Source of the DNA: Deltaproteobacteria bacterium
Lineage (GTDB): Bacteria > Myxococcota_A > UBA9160 > SMWR01
Direction: 5' to 3'
Assembly (NCBI GenBank): GCA_024638705.1
Contig: JAHEJV010000005.1
Coordinates: forward strand, 1-45,800
DNA: 45,800 nt
Part shown: positions 1-6,462 of the stretch, one piece after another
How the letters are laid out: the number at the start of each line of letters is the position of its first letter
How positions within the stretch are numbered: the stretch's first letter is position 1
The notes under the pieces: model-generated
Told to the model about the DNA's origin: nothing
The model's database searches: none
The model's input: the letters and a program-made list of their open reading frames with translations, nothing else
Translations under genes and position numbers: made by a program

Positions 1-146
1 ATGCTGCGCTGGCCCTTTCCCTTGATCCGCAGGGTGAAGGGCAGATAGCGCATCTCGACGTCGTAGCGCTTCGGCAGGTCGAGCGCGGGCTGTATCGCGA
101 GATAGGCGTAGGGGCTCTTGTAGTCGAAGTAGAGTTTGAGTTCCAA
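1..146 (-). CDS. DsbA-family / 2-hydroxychromene-2-carboxylate isomerase-like protein, partial (N-terminus only)
   Basis: Reverse-strand translation from TTG at 146: MELKLYFDYKSPYAYLAIQPALDLPKRYDVEMRYLPFTLRIKGKGQRS; 'FDYKSPYAYLA' is typical of the DsbA-like HCCA isomerase family; runs off the window edge. Confidence 0.7.
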   Translation of the reverse strand, partial: MELKLYFDYKSPYAYLAIQPALDLPKRYDVEMRYLPFTLRIKGKGQRS

Positions 147-168
147 GGCGTCTCCGGGAGGGGTCGTG

Positions 169-2124
169 CTAATCGGGCGCTTCGCGCTCGAGCGTCTCGA
201 TCTCCGCCGCCGCCGCCTCCCAGTCGACGTAGTGTGCATCGATCGCGGCGCGCACCTCGTCGCGCTCGGCGAGGGTGGCGCGCACGAAGTCGCCGTCGCT
301 GTAGACGTCGGGCTCGGCGAGCTGGGCGGTGAGCGCCTCGATGCGCTCCTCGCGTTCGAGGATCTCCTCTTCGAGAGCGGCGAGGCGCTTGCGCGCGCGT
401 TCGAGGGCGCGGGTGCGCTGCTTCTCCCGCTCGCGCGCCGCGATGCGCTCCTGCTTCGTCGTCGGGAGGGTGGACTCGGCGTCGCCCGTGGCCGAGGCGA
501 TCGGTTCCGACGCGCGCGACGACGCCCGCGCGTAGTCCGAGTAGTTCCCCGGGTAGTCGTTCAGCGCGCCGTGCTTCACCTCGACCACACGCGTCGCGAG
601 CGCATCGATGAAGTCGCGATCGTGGGAGATGAAGAGCAACGTCCCGGTGTAGGCGCGCAACGCCTCCTCGAGGACGTCGCAGGAATCGACGTCGAGATGA
701 TTCGTCGGCTCGTCGAGGACGAGCAGGTTGCGCGGACGCAGGAGCAGCTTCGCGAGCGCGAGCCGCGCCTTCTCGCCGCCGGAGAGCACCGACACCTTCT
801 TCTCGACGTCGTCGCCCGTGAACAGGAAGGCGCCGAGATGGCCGCGCAGGCGTGGGACGTCGTCGGTGTTGGCTTCGTGTTCGATCTCCTCGAGGACGCT
901 GCGCCGCGGGTCGAGGGATTCGAGCTGATGCTGTGCGTAGAAGGCCAGATCGACGTGATGGCCGAGGACGCGCTCGCCGCCGTCCATCGGCAGCACGCCG
1001 GCGGCGATGCGCAGGAGCGTCGACTTTCCGGCACCGTTCGGGCCGACGAGCGCCAGGCGCTCCCCGCGGCGCACCATGAGGTCGACGCCGGAATAGACCG
1101 TCACCTCGCCGTAGCGCTTCTCGACACCGGAGAGCGTCAGCACCGTCTCACCCGAGCGCCGCGGCTCGGGGATGCGCATGCGCATCGACTTCGACGCCGC
1201 TTCGGGCACCTCGACGCGTTCGATCTTCTCGAGCGCCTTCACCCGGCTCTGCACCTGGCGCGCCTTCGACGCCTTCGCGCGGAAGCGTTCGATGAAGCGC
1301 TCCTTCTCGGCGATCTCGCGGGCCTGGTTCGACGCCCGCGCGCGCAATTCCTCCCGGCGTGCAGCACGGGCGTCCTGGTAGCGGTCGTAGCCGCCCTCGA
1401 ACACGACGACCCCACCGCGTTCGACTTCCGCCATCCGGTTCGCGTGGCGACGCAGGAAGGCCCGATCGTGCGAGATCACGATCACGCCGCCGCGATAGTC
1501 GAGGAGCGTCTCCTCGAACCACTGGATCGACGGCAGATCGAGGTGGTTCGTCGGCTCGTCGAGGAGCAGGACGTCCGGCGCGCCGAGCAACAGCTTCGCC
1601 AGCTCGACGCGCATCAGCCATCCGCCGCTGAACGTCGCGAGGGGCCGATCGAAATCGTCGGGGGCGAAGCCGAGCCCGGCCAGCACGCGCTCGACGCGCG
1701 CGCCGCGCTCGAAGCCGCCGGCGAAGGCGAAGGCGTCGCGCTCGCGGTCGTAGCGCTCGGCGAGGTCGGCGGGCACGTCCTCTCCGCGCTCGCCGAGCGC
1801 CGCCAGCTCGCGCTCCAGCGCCGCGATCTCCTCGGCCAGTGCATCGATGTGCTGCGTGGCGAGCAGCGCCTCCTCGCGGACACTGCGATCCGCCGCCGGG
1901 TCGATCTCCTGGCGCAGCAGGCCTGTGCGGACGTCGCGACCGCGCAGGACGCGCCCCGCGTCGGGCTCGTCTTCGCCGGCCGCGATCCGGAGCAGGCTCG
2001 TCTTCCCGGCGCCGTTGCGACCCACCAGGCCGATGCGGTCGCCGGCGGCAACGTGGAGGTCGACGCCCTGGAAGAGCACCCGCGCCCCGAACGAGCGGGT
2101 CACACCTTCGAGTCGCAGCAGCAC
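169..2124 (-). CDS. ABC-F family ATP-binding cassette protein
   Basis: Two ABC domains: GRNGAGKTSLL / GPNGAGKSTLL Walker A, LSGGEKARLALAKLLL signature, LLVLDEPTNHLD Walker B; C-terminal coiled coil. Confidence 0.93.
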   Translation of the reverse strand: MLLRLEGVTRSFGARVLFQGVDLHVAAGDRIGLVGRNGAGKTSLLRIAAGEDEPDAGRVLRGRDVRTGLLRQEIDPAADRSVREEALLATQHIDALAEEIAALERELAALGERGEDVPADLAERYDRERDAFAFAGGFERGARVERVLAGLGFAPDDFDRPLATFSGGWLMRVELAKLLLGAPDVLLLDEPTNHLDLPSIQWFEETLLDYRGGVIVISHDRAFLRRHANRMAEVERGGVVVFEGGYDRYQDARAARREELRARASNQAREIAEKERFIERFRAKASKARQVQSRVKALEKIERVEVPEAASKSMRMRIPEPRRSGETVLTLSGVEKRYGEVTVYSGVDLMVRRGERLALVGPNGAGKSTLLRIAAGVLPMDGGERVLGHHVDLAFYAQHQLESLDPRRSVLEEIEHEANTDDVPRLRGHLGAFLFTGDDVEKKVSVLSGGEKARLALAKLLLRPRNLLVLDEPTNHLDVDSCDVLEEALRAYTGTLLFISHDRDFIDALATRVVEVKHGALNDYPGNYSDYARASSRASEPIASATGDAESTLPTTKQERIAAREREKQRTRALERARKRLAALEEEILEREERIEALTAQLAEPDVYSDGDFVRATLAERDEVRAAIDAHYVDWEAAAAEIETLEREAPD

Positions 2125-2204
2125 GAAGGGACGGTAGCGCGGGGCTCCGGCCGGGCGTCCGGCTCCCTCGGCGACGACGGGCGTGCCGCGTTACGCTGCG
2201 CCCC

Positions 2205-2837
2205 ATGCCCGAACCCGACCCGACGCGCGAACGCATCCAGCAACTCATCGCCGATCATCCGGTGATGCTCTTCATGAAGGGCGATCGCAGCGCCCCCCAG
2301 TGCGGATTCAGCGCCAACGTCGTCGGCCTGCTCGACCAGCTCGTGCCCGAGTACGCCACCTTCGACGTGCTCTCCGATCAGGCCGTGCGCGAAGGCGTGA
2401 AGGAATTCAGCGAGTGGCCGACGATCCCGCAGCTCTACGTGCGCGGAGAATTCGTCGGCGGCTGCGACATCGTGAACGAGCTCTACGAGAGCGGCGAGCT
2501 GCACACCCTGCTCGGTGCGCCGAAGGGACGCGAGACGGCGCCGAGCATCGCGTTGACGCCCGCGGCGGCCGCCGCGCTCTCCGACGGTCTGTCGCGCGCC
2601 GGGGGCGACGGCGTGCTGCGGCTGTTGATCGACGCCCGCCACCAGGCGCGCATCGTGGTCGCGCCGTCGGACGCGAGCGACTTCACCGTCGAATCGTGCG
2701 GCGTGACGCTCCACGTCGATCCGCTGACGGCCGCACGCGCGGACGACGCGCAGATCGACGTCGAGGAGACGCGGCGCGGCCCGCGACTCAAGGTGCTCTT
2801 GCCGCACGCCTCGCCCGACGCCGCTCAGGGCGCGTAG
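2205..2837 (+). CDS. CGFS monothiol glutaredoxin (Grx4/GrxD type) with C-terminal HesB/IscA-like domain
   Basis: MLFMKGDRSAPQCGFSANVV...WPTIPQLYVRGEFVGGCDIVNELYESGEL is Grx4; C-terminal SIALTPAAAAALSDGL...GVTLHVDPLTAARADDAQIDVEE...LKV resembles the IscA fold. Confidence 0.88.
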   Translation: MPEPDPTRERIQQLIADHPVMLFMKGDRSAPQCGFSANVVGLLDQLVPEYATFDVLSDQAVREGVKEFSEWPTIPQLYVRGEFVGGCDIVNELYESGELHTLLGAPKGRETAPSIALTPAAAAALSDGLSRAGGDGVLRLLIDARHQARIVVAPSDASDFTVESCGVTLHVDPLTAARADDAQIDVEETRRGPRLKVLLPHASPDAAQGA

Positions 2838-3406
2838 CCGAGTCCGTAGAAGACGATCCAGCCCGACACGGACACCGCGCAGACCGAGGCGAGCGCGATG
2901 CGCCCGCCGAGCGGCGCGTGGCGCCACAGCACGGCGGTCGACGCCAGCACGACGACCGTCTCGAAGCCGGCGCCGAGGTGTCCGTGATGCGCCGGGTCCC
3001 AGTACGAGACCGGACTCTCGAAGCGCCACGTCGACAGCGGCCACAGATGGCGGTGGCCGTCCTCGCGATGGAGGAACGCGTCGCCGAGCGCGTGCAGCAG
3101 CACGCTCGCGCACAGCCAGGCCGGTCCGGTCTGGCGCAGGGCGATCGCGAGGAGTCCGAGCGCGGCGAAGATCGGCACCGAGTTGAACGCGTCGAAGACG
3201 TGCTGCCAACTCGCCTCGAAGTAGGCGGCGCCCCAGATCTCGCGGTGCGACACCTGAAGCACCCAGCGCTGCCAGAAGAAGAACGCGAACATCGGCAGGT
3301 CGGGAAGCAGCGCGCCCACCGCGACCCAGCCCCCGACACGCTGCCCTTCGGGCGCGATCCGTCGCAGGACCGCGAGGTTCATCACGAGATGCACAGGCGT
3401 GTTCAA
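2825..3406 (-). CDS. Membrane protein, zinc-dependent phospholipase C / YdjM-like metal-dependent hydrolase type
   Basis: Multiple hydrophobic segments; 'NTPVHLVMN', 'GALLPDLPMF', 'LLHALGDAFLHREDGHRHLWPLS' resemble membrane-bound metal-dependent hydrolases. Confidence 0.55.
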   Translation of the reverse strand: MNTPVHLVMNLAVLRRIAPEGQRVGGWVAVGALLPDLPMFAFFFWQRWVLQVSHREIWGAAYFEASWQHVFDAFNSVPIFAALGLLAIALRQTGPAWLCASVLLHALGDAFLHREDGHRHLWPLSTWRFESPVSYWDPAHHGHLGAGFETVVVLASTAVLWRHAPLGGRIALASVCAVSVSGWIVFYGLGYAP

Positions 3407-3533
3407 GTCACCCCTTCCGCGTCGTGAAACGCGATGAGCGAATCGGAAGCGGATCGGCGCCTGCGAAGAGTCACCGACGTCATTCTTGCACCCACCGCTC
3501 GATCATTGCATGCTCGTGCGCCCGGAGGGCCAG

Positions 3534-4529
3534 ATGCCGAACGCGCAGCGATCACCGCGCTATGCCTGGATCGAAGAGAATCACGAAGAACGGCAGGAGT
3601 CCTTCGCCGCATCGGTCGACGCGGGACTCGGCAGCGAGGCACCCTCCCTCCCCTGTCGCTTCCTCTACGATGCGAAGGGGTCCGCGCTGTTCGAGGAGAT
3701 CTGCGACCTCCCCGAGTACTACCTGACCCGTGCCGAGCACGAGATCCTCGCGAACCACGCAGACGCGATCGTCGCGCGCTGCCCGTCGCCGGCGGCGCTC
3801 GCCGAGCTCGGCAGCGGAAGCTCCTCGAAGACGCGTCTGTTGATCGAGGCGTTCCTGCGCCGTCAGGGGCGCCTGCGCTACGTGCCCGTCGACATCTCGC
3901 GCACCGCGCTCGACGACGCTGCGAAGGCGCTGCTCGCCGACTACGGCGGCCTCGAAGTCCTCGCGATCGCGAGCGAATACAGCGAGGGGCTGCGCCACGT
4001 CGGTCGCGAGACGCGTCTCCCGAAGTTGATCGCCTGGCTCGGGTCCAACATCGGGAACTTCGAGCGCAGCGAGGCGAAAGGCTTCGTGCGGTCGATTCGC
4101 GACGCCATGTCGGCGGACGATCGCCTGCTGCTCGGCATCGACCTGCGCAAGGAGGCGAAGGTCCTGGAAGACGCCTACGACGACCCGAAGGGCGTCACGA
4201 GTCTCTTCAACAAGAATCTCCTGGCGCGCATCAACCACGAGCTGGGAGGCGATTTCGATCTCGGCGCGTGGCGACATCGGGCCCGCGTCGTCGAGGACGG
4301 CGGCCGCGTCGAGCTCGGGCTCGTGTGCGAGCGGCCCGACGAGGTGCGGATCGACGCGCTCGAGCAGGAGTACTCCTTCTCACCCGGCGACTTCATCCAC
4401 ACCGAAGACTCGATCAAGTATTCCCCGGAGGAGATCGCCGAGCTGGCCGATGCGGCGGGTCTCGGCGTCGAGGAGCGCTGGCTCGATTCCGACGAGCGCT
4501 TCAGCCTCACCCTGCTCTCGGCCCGCTGA
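3534..4529 (+). CDS. egtD: L-histidine N-alpha-methyltransferase (EgtD)
   Basis: FLYDAKGSALFEEICDLPEYYLTRAEHEIL, ELGSGSSSKTRLLIEAF, WLGSNIGNF, LLLGIDLRK, FIHTEDSIKYS are EgtD hallmarks; start ATG 3534 after an AGG-rich RBS. Confidence 0.92.
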   Translation: MPNAQRSPRYAWIEENHEERQESFAASVDAGLGSEAPSLPCRFLYDAKGSALFEEICDLPEYYLTRAEHEILANHADAIVARCPSPAALAELGSGSSSKTRLLIEAFLRRQGRLRYVPVDISRTALDDAAKALLADYGGLEVLAIASEYSEGLRHVGRETRLPKLIAWLGSNIGNFERSEAKGFVRSIRDAMSADDRLLLGIDLRKEAKVLEDAYDDPKGVTSLFNKNLLARINHELGGDFDLGAWRHRARVVEDGGRVELGLVCERPDEVRIDALEQEYSFSPGDFIHTEDSIKYSPEEIAELADAAGLGVEERWLDSDERFSLTLLSAR

Positions 4530-4623
4530 CCGGCCCGGGCGCGACCCGCCTGGGCCGACGGGCGGACCGGGAATCTCCCTCGTCCGGAAGCCTTCGGATC
4601 CGTCGGGGCCCCCAAAAGCAAGC

Positions 4624-4647
4624 GGCCCGGAGCCGAAGCTCCGGGCC
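4624..4647 (-). terminator. Rho-independent terminator hairpin with UUCG tetraloop
   Basis: On the minus strand GGCCCGGAGC-TTCG-GCTCCGGGCC (perfect 10 bp stem) followed by GCTTGCTTTT; downstream of the minus-strand CDS ending at 4787. Confidence 0.72.
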
Positions 4648-4718
4648 TCCCTGGGAAGGGGATATTTTTGCTGTCTGATAGGGATGTGGCCATCCCGAGT
4701 AGTTGGTGTCGAAGAAAG

Positions 4719-4757
4719 TCGAGAAAGTTCTCGATCCGGGCGAGAAAATTCGCGCCC
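4719..4757. repeat. Two adjacent palindromes (operator-like)
   Basis: TCGAGAA-AG-TTCTCGA (4719-4734) and GGGCGAGAAAATTCGCGCCC (4738-4757); centres 21 bp apart. Confidence 0.6.
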
Positions 4758-4786
4758 CGCAGGAACAGGCGCGTAACTGACCGGAA

Positions 4787-5254
4787 TCACTCCTCGTAAT
4801 CGGGCTCGATCGAAATCGCCAGATTGCCGCCCTGATACGCCCCGGCGCCGATCACCACCTTGTGATGGTTCGCCGCCCGGGCGTCGAGCTTCACCGCGCC
4901 CTCGACGTCGACGGCGATCAGCACGCCGTGGCGGTTCTTGTGGAGGGGCCGCATGCGCACCGCGCGGCCGTCCGGCAGGTCCACCTGGCCGACCTCGTTC
5001 AACCTCAGATCGACCCGCTCCTCGCGGATCACGCGCATGCTCTTGTAGCGGAGCTGACGCTTGAGCTTCTCGTCGAGCGCGCGCGCGCGGGGGTCGATGC
5101 CGCCCTCGCCGTCGCTGGTGTGGACGACCATGACGTTGACGGGCACCCGGTCGTCCTTCGCGTTCTGGGAATCCTCGTTTGCGGCGCTCGCGCCCGCGAC
5201 CCACAGGATCATCGCCGCCGCCGACAGAAGAGACCCGATGCAGCTAGCTCTCAC
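4787..5254 (-). CDS. Hypothetical secreted protein in a sigma/anti-sigma operon
   Basis: Signal-peptide-like VRASCIGSLLSAAAMILWVAGASAA then a soluble domain; start overlaps the anti-sigma stop. Confidence 0.6.
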   Translation of the reverse strand: MRASCIGSLLSAAAMILWVAGASAANEDSQNAKDDRVPVNVMVVHTSDGEGGIDPRARALDEKLKRQLRYKSMRVIREERVDLRLNEVGQVDLPDGRAVRMRPLHKNRHGVLIAVDVEGAVKLDARAANHHKVVIGAGAYQGGNLAISIEPDYEE

Positions 5255-5768
5255 GCTCGGCTCCTCGTCGGGCTGCGGTGCCCGGGCCATCGATCACCCA
5301 GATGATCGTAGTATCGGGCGCTCCTTCGAGCACCATCACGTCGCGCCCCCCGGTATCGAGCCAGTGGACGACGCCGCCCGCGGCCGGGGCCTCTTCGTCG
5401 AACCATCCCAGCGAAACCGCGAGGGCGAGTCCGGCCGTCGCCGCCACCGCCGCCCCGGGCCAGGCCAGCCACCAGCCGGGGCGACGCCGGGTGCCCGTCT
5501 CGGCGCGGCGCGCATCCTCGGCGGGCAGGCGCATCGCGATCTGATCCCAGAGGTCGGGGCTCTCCGGCTCGGCGTGCCCGGCCCGGACCCACTCGCCGAC
5601 GCGAGCGATCTCGGCGAGCTCACGCTGCAACGCGGGCGACTGGCGCAGCCGGCGCTCGAAACGCCGGCGCGCGAGACCGGTCAGCTCTCCGTCGTGGTAC
5701 GCGTGGAGCCGCTCCAGCTCGGAAGCGGCTTCGGCGCCGCGATTCCGGGGCTGGGTGGGTTCGGTCAT
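5244..5768 (-). CDS. Putative transmembrane anti-sigma factor
   Basis: LERLHAYHDGELTGLARRRFERRLRQSPALQRELAEI anti-sigma N-domain, one TM segment (WPGAAVAATAGLALAVSLGW); ATGA overlap with the upstream sigma gene. Confidence 0.8.
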   Translation of the reverse strand: MTEPTQPRNRGAEAASELERLHAYHDGELTGLARRRFERRLRQSPALQRELAEIARVGEWVRAGHAEPESPDLWDQIAMRLPAEDARRAETGTRRRPGWWLAWPGAAVAATAGLALAVSLGWFDEEAPAAGGVVHWLDTGGRDVMVLEGAPDTTIIWVIDGPGTAARRGAERES

Positions 5769-6400
5769 TTCGGATCTCCGGATTCGTCTTCGGGGGAGCC
5801 GGCGACGGCGCCGTTCTCGAGCAGGGTTTCGCGCACCCGCTTGCGGGCGTAATGGAGGCGGCTCATCACCGTGCCCTTCGGAATCTCCAGCGCGGCTGCA
5901 ATCTCTGCGTAGGAGAGACCGTCGACCTCGCGCATCACGAGGGTCCGACGTGCGTCCTCGGGAAGAGATTCGATCGCGGCCGCCAGCGCCTCGCGAAGCT
6001 GGGTCCGGTGGTAGGCGTGGGCCGGGTCGGCGAGGTCGCCCTGTGCCGGCAAGCCGACGGCATCGGCTCCCGGGGCCACCGAGCGCGCCACCTCGTCGTT
6101 CCACTCGACGGGCGCCTCCTTCTTCTCGCGGCGCTTCACGTCGATACAGGTGTTGAAGACGAGCCGGTAGAGCCAGGTGTAGAAGGACGAGCGGCCCTCG
6201 AAGCGGTCGAGCGCCGCGTAGGCCTTGAGGAAGGAGTCCTGGACGGCGTCCCGGGCGCGATCCGGGTCGCGGAGGATCCGCAGGGCGAGCCCGTGGGCGC
6301 GACCCTGATAGCGCTCGACCAGCACGCGAAACGCCTCGTGATCGCCGGCCCGGGCGCGTTCGACCGCTTCGGCGTCCGACGGGCCTTCCTCGGCCGTCAC
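5765..6400 (-). CDS. ECF RNA polymerase sigma factor
   Basis: FRVLVERYQGRAHGLALRILRDPDRARDAVQDSFLKAYAAL (sigma2) and LPEDARRTLVMREVDGLSYAEIAAALEIPKGTVMSRLHYARKRVR (sigma4). Confidence 0.93.
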   Translation of the reverse strand: MTAEEGPSDAEAVERARAGDHEAFRVLVERYQGRAHGLALRILRDPDRARDAVQDSFLKAYAALDRFEGRSSFYTWLYRLVFNTCIDVKRREKKEAPVEWNDEVARSVAPGADAVGLPAQGDLADPAHAYHRTQLREALAAAIESLPEDARRTLVMREVDGLSYAEIAAALEIPKGTVMSRLHYARKRVRETLLENGAVAGSPEDESGDPK

Positions 6401-6401
6401 G

Positions 6402-6462
6402 CAGTGGGCCTCGCGCCCGTTGCGACCGACACTCAGTGGGCCTCGCGCCAGTTGCGACCGAC
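6402..6462. repeat. 29 nt tandem duplication, period 32 bp, of the polA 3' end
   Basis: cagtgggcctcgcgcccgttgcgaccgac (6402-6430) and cagtgggcctcgcgccagttgcgaccgac (6434-6462), one mismatch. Confidence 0.9.

Noticed and set aside
136-2265. 709 aa + strand ORF antisense to the ABC-F gene
   Set aside because: High-GC shadow ORF; low-complexity Arg/Ala/Glu composition with no family motif, whereas the opposite strand encodes a clear ABC-F protein.
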